NCBI GenBank assembly: GCA_020161265.1
Contig: JAIUOC010000013.1
Coordinates: 1 to 64,000 of the forward strand
Length of the DNA: 64,000 nt
Direction: 5' to 3'
Source of the DNA: Chloroflexota bacterium
GTDB lineage: Bacteria; Chloroflexota; Chloroflexia; Chloroflexales; Herpetosiphonaceae
Shown here: positions 17,220 through 25,989 of the stretch, in pieces
Numbering within the stretch: position 1 is the stretch's first letter
Layout: each line of letters begins with the position of its first letter
The notes under the pieces: generated by a model
The model's database searches: none
Told to the model about the DNA's origin: nothing
What the model saw: only the letters and a program-made list of their open reading frames with translations
Made by a program: the position numbers and the translations under genes

Positions 17220-18422
17220 ATGCGAATTGCTTATATTGCTTATCCAACCAGTTTGATGCTAGCCTCGGCCAACGCGATTCAAACCTGGACGACCTTACGC
17301 GAATTGCGCCAACAAGCGCCCAATACTTTGATTATTATTCCGCGCTGGTTGCGTGAACCAAGCCGCTTTAAAGAGGTCGGCGCAACCCACCTGCAACGCC
17401 CAGCGATTGGCAAGCTCTCGCGCTTTAAAAAATCGACCTTGTGGTATTACGCTGAGCGTAGCGTTTTCGCCGCCATGAGTGCTGCCGTCGTAGCCAGCCA
17501 ACGTTGGCGCGGCGAGGCTATCGATGTGGTCTATGTGCGCGAGGTGATTGCCGCTGGTTGGTGGGCGACACTCTGGGGGCCGTTGCTCAACATTCCAGTG
17601 ATTTACGAGGCCCATGATCTGGAAAGCTGGAATCCGTCACGCGCCAAAGAAACCTGGGTGCAGCCCGTGCTCAATTTGCTTGATCGCTTGACGCTTGGGC
17701 GGAGCGCTGCTGTAGCTTCGTTGACCGATGATTTTCGCCAACTCTTGGCACGTTTGGGCTGGCGTAAACCCAGCGATGTGGCGGTAATTCCCGATGCTTT
17801 TGATGATTCGCTGTATCAACCCCACGATCGCCAACAGGCGCGGGCACAGCTTGGGATTGATCCAACTGCACCATTAATTGTCTACGCTGGCATGACCTTC
17901 TCGTATCGTGGGCTTGATCGCTTGATCGCTGCTTTTGCCAACTTGCAGCAAACCATGCCAAATGCCCAATTATTATTCATCGGCGGGCGACCAGCCGAAA
18001 TCGCCCAATTTAGCCAACAGGCCAACCATTTGGGGCTTGGCGAGAGCGTGCGTTTTCTGGGAGCCTTGCCGCAAAGCGCCACGCCAGCCTATTTACATGC
18101 CGCCGATGTTTTGGTCATTCCCGATACCGTCACCGACGTAACCGCCTCGCCGCTCAAATTATTCGAATACTTGGCGGTCGAGCGAGCGGTCGTTTTGCCG
18201 AATATCCCAGCCTTGCGCGAAATTTTGCCCGAACAGATCGGCTATTATTTTGAGCGTGGCAGTATCCAAGGCTTAGAGCAAGCGCTCGCCGATGCCTTGA
18301 CCGATCCGCTGCGCCCTGAGCGTGAGCAGGCTGGCCGCCAATGTGTGCAAGATCATACCTATCGCGCCCGCGCTGGTCGGATCAAGGCCTTGTGCCAACA
18401 AATTAGCCAAAAATTTAACTAG
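17220..18422 (+). CDS. GT4 glycosyltransferase
   Basis: A 400-residue GT-B protein: N-terminal 'MRIAYIAYPTSLMLASANA', central 'VIYEAHDLESWNPS', C-terminal domain opening 'PLIVYAGMTFSYRGLDRL', and 'TASPLKLFEYLAVERAVVL', the variant of the EX7E region with conserved K-x-x-E. It begins a second block (methyltransferase and membrane protein follow) downstream of the 17012 terminator. The 215-bp spacer before it shows no clear promoter, and the open frame at 17081-17356 inside it is not supported. Confidence 0.88.
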   Translation: MRIAYIAYPTSLMLASANAIQTWTTLRELRQQAPNTLIIIPRWLREPSRFKEVGATHLQRPAIGKLSRFKKSTLWYYAERSVFAAMSAAVVASQRWRGEAIDVVYVREVIAAGWWATLWGPLLNIPVIYEAHDLESWNPSRAKETWVQPVLNLLDRLTLGRSAAVASLTDDFRQLLARLGWRKPSDVAVIPDAFDDSLYQPHDRQQARAQLGIDPTAPLIVYAGMTFSYRGLDRLIAAFANLQQTMPNAQLLFIGGRPAEIAQFSQQANHLGLGESVRFLGALPQSATPAYLHAADVLVIPDTVTDVTASPLKLFEYLAVERAVVLPNIPALREILPEQIGYYFERGSIQGLEQALADALTDPLRPEREQAGRQCVQDHTYRARAGRIKALCQQISQKFN

Positions 18423-18452
18423 CAAATTGCTACTCAGCATGATAAGGATAGT

Positions 18453-19232
18453 ATGCATCGCTTAGATCAACTTGTTGAAGAATATGGGCGCACGATGCCC
18501 AACGAGGCCAAACCAGCCTATTTTCGCCTGCATCGCTACCGTTTTCGAGCCTTGCTCCGAGCCTTGCCAGCAGCACCAGCTCGCATCCTCGAAATTGGCA
18601 CAACGCCAGGCACTTTCACCGGAATTTTGCGCCAAGCAGGCTACCAAGTTGCTGGCATTGATCTTTTTCCCCAAGACCGGGCTGAACTTTGGCAAAAACT
18701 GAATGTTGAGGTCAAGTTTTGTAATCTCGACGAACAGCCAATTCCCTATGGCGATGGCGAATTCGATGCGGTCGTGTTTTCCGAGGTGATCGAGCATTTA
18801 GCTGGCTCGCCGCTCAAGCCGCTGGCCGAAATGCTGCGGGTGCTCAAGCCAGGTGGCCGCGTGATTATCTCCACACCAAATCAATTTTATTTCAAAAGCC
18901 GCATGAAAACCCTTGGCGATGTAGTGCTGGCACGACCATTCGAGTCGTTCAAGGAATTTACGCGCTCGATGCAGCTTGATGGGCCGCAGCGCTACTACAA
19001 TCATAGCCGCCTCTACACTATGGCCGAATTGCGTTGGATGCTTGAACAAGCCGGATTCAAGGTTGCCAAAGAGTTTTTTGGCGATGCTTGGGAGCGTGTC
19101 GGTATCGAAAAAAGCCGAATTTTGCGCCATCCATTGCGGGTTGCCACCAAAGCTGGTTTATGGGTGCTGACGAGTTTGCGGCCCGAATGGCGTTCGATGC
19201 TGTTGATCGTTGGTACCAAGCCCAGCAAATAA
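18453..19232 (+). CDS. class I SAM methyltransferase
   Basis: A 259-residue methyltransferase with 'RILEIGTTPGTFTGIL' (motif I, with Thr-Pro replacing the usual Gly), 'VAGIDLFPQD', 'FDAVVFSEVIEHL' and 'LKPGGRVIISTPN'. The C-terminal half is a helical cap with a 'YNHSRLYTMAELRWML' segment typical of sugar or lipid methyltransferases near glycan genes. Start ATG 18453 follows aaggatagt. It lies 30 nt after the GT4 gene and 30 nt before the membrane protein, so it is probably cotranscribed with both. Confidence 0.83.
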   Translation: MHRLDQLVEEYGRTMPNEAKPAYFRLHRYRFRALLRALPAAPARILEIGTTPGTFTGILRQAGYQVAGIDLFPQDRAELWQKLNVEVKFCNLDEQPIPYGDGEFDAVVFSEVIEHLAGSPLKPLAEMLRVLKPGGRVIISTPNQFYFKSRMKTLGDVVLARPFESFKEFTRSMQLDGPQRYYNHSRLYTMAELRWMLEQAGFKVAKEFFGDAWERVGIEKSRILRHPLRVATKAGLWVLTSLRPEWRSMLLIVGTKPSK

Positions 19233-19262
19233 GCCATTACACATGAGGAATCTAGGCCCACT

Positions 19263-20678
19263 ATGAAGCGTCTTTTATCTCAAGCCGGGCCGGTGGTGAT
19301 TGTGGCCCTATGGCTGGCGCTGCTGCCAATTAGTTTGTTTCGGCTGTATGCCACCGACGAAGTGCAATATTTTGCCTATTTGCGCTCAGTTTATTTCGAT
19401 GGCGATTTGAATTTTGCCAACGAATATGGCTATTTCGCCGATCTCGGCATGCAAAAAGGCGATCCAGCGGTTTATAACGCGCTGCTCAAAGATCGTTCAA
19501 GTGATCCGCCGCTCAACCCAACCACAGGCTTATATCGCAATGTTGCGCCAGTTGGCTCGGCAATCTTGTGGTCGCCGTGGTATGTGGTTGCCGATGGTTT
19601 GGTTGGCGTGGGCTTATTTGGCGATGTGCCGCGTGATGGATTTAGCCAGCCCTACATTATTGCGGTGTGTTTGGCATCGGCCTGCTATACCCTGTTTGGT
19701 TTGCTGCTTTCCTATCGTTTAGCACGGCGTTGGGTTGGCATGTGGGCGGCCACCTTAGCCACATTAAGCATTTGGCTGGCCTCACCGCTGATCTGGTACA
19801 CCTACATTCAAGTGCCTTGGTCGCATGGCGCGGGCTTTGCAATGGTCGCCTTGTTTATCACGATCTGGATTGGGCCTACCGATCAACCCCTGCTCGCCCA
19901 AGGTTCGCAGCGTTCATGGGTGCGTTGGCTGGCCTTGGCGATCGTCGGCGGCTTGATGACCCTGACGCGTGAGCAACTTGGCTTGTTTTTGCTGTTGCCA
20001 GCAGTTGAGGGTTTAGTCGCCTATGCTAGCTTGATTCGCCAAGGTCAATGGCTGCAAGTACGCCAACTTTTGGCTAAGCATGTGTTTTTTGTACTGATAT
20101 TTGCTTTGAGCCTCGCCCCACAGCTGATCAGCTACAACATTCTGTATGGCCAGCCCAAGCCATCGGGCACAGTTTCGGGCAAATTGAATCTGATCAGCTA
20201 CAAATTTTTCCATACCTTGTTCGATCCACGGCGCGGGGCCTTTATGTGGCATCCGCTACTACTGATTGGCTTGGCGGGCTTGATTTGGCTCTGGCGTAAG
20301 GATCGGTTGCTGACTGGATTGCTCAGTTTAGGTTTATTTGCTCAAATTTACCTGAACGGGGCGTTTGGCTCGACCTGGCATTTGCAAGGCTCATTTGGCT
20401 TTCGGCGCTTGATCGAATGCACGCCGATTTTCATTATTGGTTTGGCGCTGCTGATTGAGCGAATTCGCTGGCCCAAAGCGGCGATTGCTAGCCTAGCCTT
20501 GCTCTTCATTGTGTGGAATGGCGGCTTAATCTTCCAAGCGGCGACTGATCGCGAGATTCGTGGGCCAGGCTTACGCTGGAACACCATGCTTGCTGATCAG
20601 CTTAAAGTGCCCCAATTGGTTTGGCAAAAAGCCGATCAACTGCTATTTAATCGCTGCGAAGTCGTTAAAAATTGCTAA
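19263..20678 (+). CDS. polytopic membrane protein, GT-C-like
   Basis: A 471-residue integral membrane protein with about ten hydrophobic segments. The first outer loop carries 'LYATDEVQYFAYLRSVYFD', an acidic DE motif where GT-C enzymes place their catalytic Asp/Glu, and 'NVAPVGSAILWSPWYV' further on. The overall pattern resembles lipid-linked sugar transferases of the ArnT/PMT group but no family was firmly recognised. It is the last gene of the glycan region; the next gene (heme A synthase) has its own short leader. Confidence 0.6.
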   Translation: MKRLLSQAGPVVIVALWLALLPISLFRLYATDEVQYFAYLRSVYFDGDLNFANEYGYFADLGMQKGDPAVYNALLKDRSSDPPLNPTTGLYRNVAPVGSAILWSPWYVVADGLVGVGLFGDVPRDGFSQPYIIAVCLASACYTLFGLLLSYRLARRWVGMWAATLATLSIWLASPLIWYTYIQVPWSHGAGFAMVALFITIWIGPTDQPLLAQGSQRSWVRWLALAIVGGLMTLTREQLGLFLLLPAVEGLVAYASLIRQGQWLQVRQLLAKHVFFVLIFALSLAPQLISYNILYGQPKPSGTVSGKLNLISYKFFHTLFDPRRGAFMWHPLLLIGLAGLIWLWRKDRLLTGLLSLGLFAQIYLNGAFGSTWHLQGSFGFRRLIECTPIFIIGLALLIERIRWPKAAIASLALLFIVWNGGLIFQAATDREIRGPGLRWNTMLADQLKVPQLVWQKADQLLFNRCEVVKNC

Positions 20679-20769
20679 CATCAGGTCGCGATGCGATGCA
20701 ATCCAGCGATGCTTGGCCTATGATACTATCCCAATACCAGATATTTATTCTCAAGTGGGAGCCATACCG

Positions 20770-21795
20770 ATGGAACAACTGCGTGTTCCGACCGACCAAG
20801 TGCGTTTTTCTTGGCGGCGTTTAGATCGCTTTCAAAAATGGGCGATGATTACCACGATTGCTACTTATTTCTTGATTTTTGTGGGCGGGATTGTTCGCGC
20901 CTCGGGGGCTGGGTTGGGCTGCCCCGACTGGCCCAAATGCTTTGGCTATTGGCTACCACCTGCCAGCGCCGACATGATTGCCCAACATGGCTTCGATGCT
21001 AGCCAATTCAACCCAACCTTGATGTGGATCGAATATATTAACCGTTTGATCGGCATGTTGATTGGCTTTTTCTTGTTGATCACCACCTATCTGATGTTCC
21101 GTCACTATCGCAAATCGAAGCGGGTGTTTTGGTCAGTGCTTGGCGCATTAGCCTTGACTTTATTCCAAGGCTGGCTGGGTGGCAAGGTCGTACACCTCGA
21201 ACTCGAAGGCTGGATCGTGACCTTGCACATGATTTTGGCCTTGGTGATTGTGGGTTTGTTGCTGTATGCCACCGTTTGCGCCTTCTTCCCCAATGGCCGA
21301 CCAATCGCTAATGTTCCAGCTGAACGACGCACGGTAGCCCGCTGGGGGCAGGCGTTGGTTGGCTTTGGCTTAGTGCAATTGACTTTGGGGGCATTAGTCC
21401 GTGGTCATATCGACGATGTTAGCTCGAAAATGAACATTCCGCGCAGCGATTGGGTATCGCAAGTTGGGATCACCGACCCGCTGCATCGCACCGGAGCACT
21501 CATTTTCACGATCTCGATTTTGGCAGCAACCTATGCAATTGTACATAATCGCAGTTTGCACCCATGGATTCATCGCACCGCTTGGATTGCCAGCGGCTTG
21601 GTATTGACCCAAGTTGCGGCTGGGATTGGACTGGCTTATGCAGCCTTGCCACCGCCGTTGCAAGCGATTCACCTGATCGTTGGCTCGTTGCTAATTGGCT
21701 GTTTGATGACCTTGGTATTGCTGGCATATCGCTTGCCTGTTAGCCCAAGCACAAGCAACGAGTCATTCAAACAAGTTGCCGAAGCCAGCCACTAA
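20770..21795 (+). CDS. ctaA: heme A synthase (CtaA/COX15)
   Basis: A 341-residue, eight-helix membrane enzyme that oxidises the C8 methyl of heme O to give heme A for cytochrome oxidase. Seen: 'RASGAGLGCPDWPKCFG' with the loop Cys pair, 'WIEYINRLIGM' in helix 2, 'LHMILAL', 'DPLHRTGALIF' and 'IHLIVGSLL', that is, three of the four haem-ligand His positions. At the first position, where EYxHR is usual, residue 91 is Asn (codon AAC 21040-21042). ATG 20770 is chosen over upstream in-frame codons, which would run back into the previous gene. No CtaB gene is nearby. Confidence 0.9.
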   Translation: MEQLRVPTDQVRFSWRRLDRFQKWAMITTIATYFLIFVGGIVRASGAGLGCPDWPKCFGYWLPPASADMIAQHGFDASQFNPTLMWIEYINRLIGMLIGFFLLITTYLMFRHYRKSKRVFWSVLGALALTLFQGWLGGKVVHLELEGWIVTLHMILALVIVGLLLYATVCAFFPNGRPIANVPAERRTVARWGQALVGFGLVQLTLGALVRGHIDDVSSKMNIPRSDWVSQVGITDPLHRTGALIFTISILAATYAIVHNRSLHPWIHRTAWIASGLVLTQVAAGIGLAYAALPPPLQAIHLIVGSLLIGCLMTLVLLAYRLPVSPSTSNESFKQVAEASH

Positions 21796-21813
21796 GCGTC
21801 AAATCGTCAATTC

Positions 21814-21837
21814 AAAGGCACGCTTCGGCGTGTCTTT
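21814..21837 (+). terminator. terminator after ctaA
   Basis: ggcacgc-ttcg-gcgtgtc hairpin (one G-T pair, UUCG loop) followed by TTT, 19 nt after the ctaA stop. Confidence 0.7.
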
Positions 21838-21857
21838 GTGCATGTTGGAGCAGATGT

Positions 21858-22535
21858 ATGCACGATCTCCAAGCCAAGGCCGAGTTGGTTTATCGCGAGT
21901 TAGTTGCCTTACATGGATTTAACCAACTCGTACCACGCCGCGAACCAATGCACGAACTGATTTCGACCATGCTTTCGCATCAAACCACCGAGGCCAACGA
22001 AGAGCGTGGCTACCAAAATCTCCGGGCAACGTTTCCAACGTGGGAAGCCGTTTTAGCAGCACCAGTCGAAGCCGTGGCCGAAGCGATCAAGCCTGCCAAT
22101 TATGCTCCCGCCAAAGCCAACAATATTCAAGCTGCCTTGGCTAAAATTCTGGCTGAGCGCGGCGAAATTTCGATTGATTTTCTGGCTGAGCTATCGACTG
22201 AAGCAGCAATGGCTTGGCTGACTGGGCTGCGCGGCGTTGGGCCAAAAACCGCCTCGTTGGTACTGTTGTTTTGTTTTAGCAAGCCGATTTTGCCTGTTGA
22301 TACCCATGTGCATCGAGTCAGCCAACGCTTAGGCTTGGTCAAGGCCAAAACACCGACTGAAGCTCACGAAATTCTGTGGCAATTGCTACCGCACGACGCT
22401 GAATGGCTGTTTAACTATCACATTGCGCTATTACGCCACGGCCAACGCATCTGCTTAGCCAAACGACCGCGTTGCAGCCAATGCCCGCTGACTGCACAAT
22501 GTTTGTGGTATCAGGAGCAGCAACCAACAGCATAA
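21858..22535 (+). CDS. endonuclease III-like DNA glycosylase
   Basis: A 225-residue HhH-GPD protein of base excision repair. The helix-hairpin-helix 'LRGVGPKTASLVLLFCF' contains the catalytic Lys of Nth enzymes, and 'LPVDTHVHRVSQRLGLV' the catalytic Asp. The C-terminus has the [4Fe-4S] ligands C-x6-C-x2-C-x5-C ('CLAKRPRCSQCPLTAQC'). It should remove oxidised pyrimidines and cut the abasic site. The sequence diverges from E. coli Nth at the N-terminus, so it could be a paralogue with a different base preference. The spacer to hsdM (22536-22732) contains the promoter below. Confidence 0.9.
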   Translation: MHDLQAKAELVYRELVALHGFNQLVPRREPMHELISTMLSHQTTEANEERGYQNLRATFPTWEAVLAAPVEAVAEAIKPANYAPAKANNIQAALAKILAERGEISIDFLAELSTEAAMAWLTGLRGVGPKTASLVLLFCFSKPILPVDTHVHRVSQRLGLVKAKTPTEAHEILWQLLPHDAEWLFNYHIALLRHGQRICLAKRPRCSQCPLTAQCLWYQEQQPTA

Positions 22536-22585
22536 TCATCCTAAAAATCACCCGTAATTACTAGCCCAAAGGGGTTATTCAGGGC

Positions 22586-22614
22586 TAGGCATCAAGCTAA
22601 GGCTCGCCTATAAT
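22586..22614 (+). promoter_or_regulatory. putative hsdM promoter
   Basis: TATAAT (22609-22614) with a weak -35 TAGGCA 17 nt upstream. The -10 context tcgcctataattgc is the same 14-mer as in the promoter at 540. Downstream is a small hairpin gcccc/ggggc (22616-22632), and around 22692-22713 gtgatcac and gtgattcac resemble half-sites of an operator. Evidence is modest. Confidence 0.4.
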
Positions 22615-22732
22615 TGCCCCAACCCTTGGGGCTACCCTCTTTGATAATTCCCAGAAGCAATGGCATGCGATAAATCCACTTTATTGTGGTGTGATCACGA
22701 TCCGGTGATTCACTTATGAAGATTTGGCAACC

Positions 22733-24802
22733 ATGAACCGTGAACAACTTAAACAATTAGAAAGCCAATTGTGGCAAGCCGCCGATGCCCTACGCTCCAA
22801 CTCGGATCTTAAGGCCAGCGAGTATGCAACTCCGGTTTTGGGGCTTATTTTTCTTAAGTTTGTCGATAATATTTATCAGCGCTATCAACCGCAAATTGAG
22901 CAGGCCTATCGCGAATTGCAAAACTCACGCCGTGAGCCAAAGCCAATCGATAAGATCGCGGTGGCAATCTGTGGTTTTTATTTGCCCGACCACGCTCGTT
23001 ATCACTATTTGCTCAGCTTGCCCGAAGATCAGGATATTGCCCAGGCTGTGATCGCAGCAATGCAAGCAATCGAAACCCATACCACGGCCTTAGCAGGCAT
23101 GTTGCCGCAAGCAGAATATGTGCGGATTATGCGCAGTAACCCGCAGATTTTGAAACGCTTGTTGCTAACGTTTGCCAACATTCCAACCGATAGCACTGGC
23201 GATTTGTTTGGCCAGATTTATGAATATTTCTTGGCCGAGTTTGCCTTGGTCGAGGGGCAAGGCGGCGGTGAGTTCTTTACGCCACGCTCAGTTGTGCGCT
23301 TGATGGTCGAAATTATCGAGCCAACCGAGGGCAAGGTGCTCGACCCTGCATGTGGTTCTGGTGGTATGTTTGTGCAGTCGGCGCATTATATTGCTGAGCA
23401 TTTGCGTGCTCAAGGGCTAGAACCCAACCTTACCAGCCATAATATTGTGTTTCACGGTCAAGAGAAGAACCTCGAAACGGTTAAATTGGCAACCATGAAC
23501 TTGGCGGTTAATCGGGTACGCGGCGAGATTAAGCAGGCGATTAGTTATTATCAAGACCCGTTTGCCAGCGTTGGGCAGTATGATTATGTGCTGGCTAACC
23601 CGCCCTTCAATGTCGATGAAGTTAGTTATGAGCAGATCAAAAGCGATCCGCGTTTTACCAAATTTGGCATTCCACGCAATAAAAGCAAACAGCCAAAGGC
23701 TGAAGAAGGTGGCGAGAAAGTACCAAACGCCAATTATTTGTGGATCAATTTGTTCGCTACTGCGCTCAATCCCAAGGGACGCGCAGCCCTGGTCATGGCC
23801 AATTCGGCTTCCGATGCCCGTAACTCCGAGGCCGAGATTCGTCAGCGTTTGATCGAAGAGAATTTAATTTATGCCATGGTTACCCTGCCTTCGAATATGT
23901 TCTACACCGTAACCTTGCCTGCTACCTTGTGGTTTTTTGATAAAGCGAAAACCAGCGATCAAATATTATTTATCGATGCTCGCAATATTTTCACCCAAAT
24001 TTCGCGTGCTCAGCGTGAATTTAGCGATCAGCAGTTGCAAAATATTGCTATGATCGTTAAATTGCAGCGTGGCCAACGCCAAGCCTTGATCGATCTGGTC
24101 GCCAGTTATTTGCAGCAAAGTGTTGAGCTACTCCAGCAGCAACAGGCTCATTTGCCAGCCGTGACCATGCAATTAGTTCAATTATTAACCAACCCAGCCG
24201 ACCAGCAAACGATTAATTTTTATACTGATCAATGGTATGCTGTGGCTGGCTTAGCCGATTCGTTAGGCGATTATCAGCAACGTCAATCAGCCGAGATTGC
24301 CCACCAAAATCAGGCGCAGCATGGCTTGCGCCAAGAATTCGAACACTTTTTCGAGCGCTTACAAACTGCCCAGCATGCACTTGAACAAACCTTGCGCAAC
24401 ACCGAGCAGCAATGCAACGAGGCCGCCAAAGCCGCTGGCAAACGCAGCCAAGATCGCCAATTCAAGCAGCTTAAACAGGAGCTCGATAGCCTCGCCAGCA
24501 GCATTCAAGCTGCCGAAAGCTTCGTCAAGCATGTGCAGTGGTTGCACGAACGCTTCCCCGAGGCGGAATATTGCGATGTGGTAGGCTTATGCAAGTTGGC
24601 TAGCCCTGCCGAAGTGGCCGAGCAGGATTATTCGCTGAATGCTGGGCGCTATGTTGGCGTGGTGATCGAAGATGATGGCAAAACGCCAGCTGAGTTTTTA
24701 GCCAGCATGCACAGCATTCATCAAGAGCTAGCCCAGCTCAACAGCCAAGCCAAAACCCTTGAAGCGGTAATTGAACATAATTTGCAGCAATTATTTGGAT
24801 GA
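22733..24802 (+). CDS. hsdM: type I RM methyltransferase subunit HsdM
   Basis: A 689-residue N6-adenine methyltransferase. An HsdM_N-type helical domain (about 1-130) is followed by the N6_Mtase core: 'GEFFTPRSVVRLM' (about residue 178), AdoMet motif 'LDPACGSGGMF' (about 203) and the catalytic 'NPPF' (about 288). The C-terminal 250 residues are Gln-rich and coiled-coil-like and end with 'DYSLNAGRYVGV', used to contact HsdS; the protein is longer than the common ~520 residues. I take ATG 22733; a TTG at 22724 is also open. It pairs with HsdS for modification and with HsdS plus HsdR for restriction. Confidence 0.95.
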   Translation: MNREQLKQLESQLWQAADALRSNSDLKASEYATPVLGLIFLKFVDNIYQRYQPQIEQAYRELQNSRREPKPIDKIAVAICGFYLPDHARYHYLLSLPEDQDIAQAVIAAMQAIETHTTALAGMLPQAEYVRIMRSNPQILKRLLLTFANIPTDSTGDLFGQIYEYFLAEFALVEGQGGGEFFTPRSVVRLMVEIIEPTEGKVLDPACGSGGMFVQSAHYIAEHLRAQGLEPNLTSHNIVFHGQEKNLETVKLATMNLAVNRVRGEIKQAISYYQDPFASVGQYDYVLANPPFNVDEVSYEQIKSDPRFTKFGIPRNKSKQPKAEEGGEKVPNANYLWINLFATALNPKGRAALVMANSASDARNSEAEIRQRLIEENLIYAMVTLPSNMFYTVTLPATLWFFDKAKTSDQILFIDARNIFTQISRAQREFSDQQLQNIAMIVKLQRGQRQALIDLVASYLQQSVELLQQQQAHLPAVTMQLVQLLTNPADQQTINFYTDQWYAVAGLADSLGDYQQRQSAEIAHQNQAQHGLRQEFEHFFERLQTAQHALEQTLRNTEQQCNEAAKAAGKRSQDRQFKQLKQELDSLASSIQAAESFVKHVQWLHERFPEAEYCDVVGLCKLASPAEVAEQDYSLNAGRYVGVVIEDDGKTPAEFLASMHSIHQELAQLNSQAKTLEAVIEHNLQQLFG

Positions 24803-24805
24803 AGT

Positions 24806-25966
24806 ATGACTCTATTCAAACAGATGGATTTAGGCGATATAGTTACTTTTCAAAGAGGATTTGATATAACAAAAGCAGAACAATTGCCAGGCACAATACC
24901 TATAATTTCATCCTCTGGAATAACTAGTTTTCATAACGAGTCAAAAGTTATTGCACCTGGTGTTATTATAGGTAGAAAGGGAACGCTTGGAGCAGTTTAC
25001 TACACTAACAATAATTACTGGCCTCATGATACAACATTATGGGTTAAGGATTTTAAAGGGAATTTTCCAAAGTTTATCTATTACTTCCTTAAAACGTTGC
25101 ACCTAGAAAATTTTGATACAGGCTCTTCAAATCCGACCTTGAATCGTAATCATATCCATAAAATTAGAGTTTATTTCCCTGAGTCTATAGAAATTCAACG
25201 CAAGATCGCAGCCATACTATCGGCTTACGACGAGTTGATCGAAGTCAATCGCCAGCGCATCGCCTTGCTTGAGCAAGCTGCCGAAGAACTGTATCGCGAG
25301 TGGTTTGTACGCATGCGCTTCCCGGGCTATGAGCACACGCCAATTGAGCATGGGATTCCTCAGGGCTGGGAAGTTGTGAAGTTAAATAGTGTAGTAAGTG
25401 AAATTCGTAAAGGTATCAAAAAGAAAAACATAGAATCGGACAATACAAAATATATAGGATTAGAACATATTCCTCGAAAATCAATACTTATCTCAAATTC
25501 AGGAAATCTTGAATCTTTTGAAAGCGATAAGCTATTATTTGAATCACGAGATATACTATTTGGGAAAATTAGACCGTATTTACACAAAATATCGCTAGCA
25601 CATTTTTCAGGCATTTGTTCTACCGATACAATTATTCTTCGTGTAAAGCATACTTTCCTCGAAGGTTTTGTGTTTTATACTCTATTTAGTGACGATTTTG
25701 TAGAATTAGCAAATGTGTCATCTAAAGGAACTAAAATGCCTAGAGCAGATTGGGATTTCCTTAAAAATCTAGAAATAAGATTACCTGATAAGGATATTCT
25801 GGTTAAATATCAAGAGGTATTCGAATCAAACTTTGCCTATATTACTGCGCTAGATACAATCAATAAAGAACTTCAAACAGCTCGTGATCAACTGCTGCCA
25901 AAACTGATGGCGGGCACGCTCGATGTGAGCGATTTGGATGTGCATTACCCACCAAGCATGCGCTAA
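24806..25966 (+). CDS. hsdS: type I RM specificity subunit HsdS
   Basis: A 386-residue HsdS with two target-recognition domains and two conserved helical regions. TRD1 spans about residues 1-130, the central coiled coil about 131-190 ('RKIAAILSAYDELIEVNRQR', 'EELYREWFVRMRFPG'), TRD2 about 191-355, and the C-terminal helix 'ELQTARDQLLPKLMAGTLD'. Each TRD reads one half of a bipartite target. Base composition is mosaic: the TRDs (about 24815-25195 and 25378-25865) are AT-rich with A/T-ending codons, whereas the central and C-terminal helices have the GC-richer codon use of HsdM and HsdR. That indicates exchange of TRDs from a foreign source. It starts 3 nt after hsdM. Confidence 0.95.
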   Translation: MTLFKQMDLGDIVTFQRGFDITKAEQLPGTIPIISSSGITSFHNESKVIAPGVIIGRKGTLGAVYYTNNNYWPHDTTLWVKDFKGNFPKFIYYFLKTLHLENFDTGSSNPTLNRNHIHKIRVYFPESIEIQRKIAAILSAYDELIEVNRQRIALLEQAAEELYREWFVRMRFPGYEHTPIEHGIPQGWEVVKLNSVVSEIRKGIKKKNIESDNTKYIGLEHIPRKSILISNSGNLESFESDKLLFESRDILFGKIRPYLHKISLAHFSGICSTDTIILRVKHTFLEGFVFYTLFSDDFVELANVSSKGTKMPRADWDFLKNLEIRLPDKDILVKYQEVFESNFAYITALDTINKELQTARDQLLPKLMAGTLDVSDLDVHYPPSMR

Positions 25967-25989
25967 GCGATTGTTGAGAGGAGCCGACC

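Noticed and set aside
17081-17356. 91-codon open frame between the secreted protein and the next GT4 gene
   Set aside because: It overlaps the well-supported GT4 gene by more than 130 nt in another frame, has no ribosome site and no recognisable protein features.
22536-22732. Controller-protein (C-box) operator for the RM operon
   Set aside because: Only loosely similar gtgatcac/gtgattcac sites are present and no controller gene is adjacent; type I systems usually lack one.
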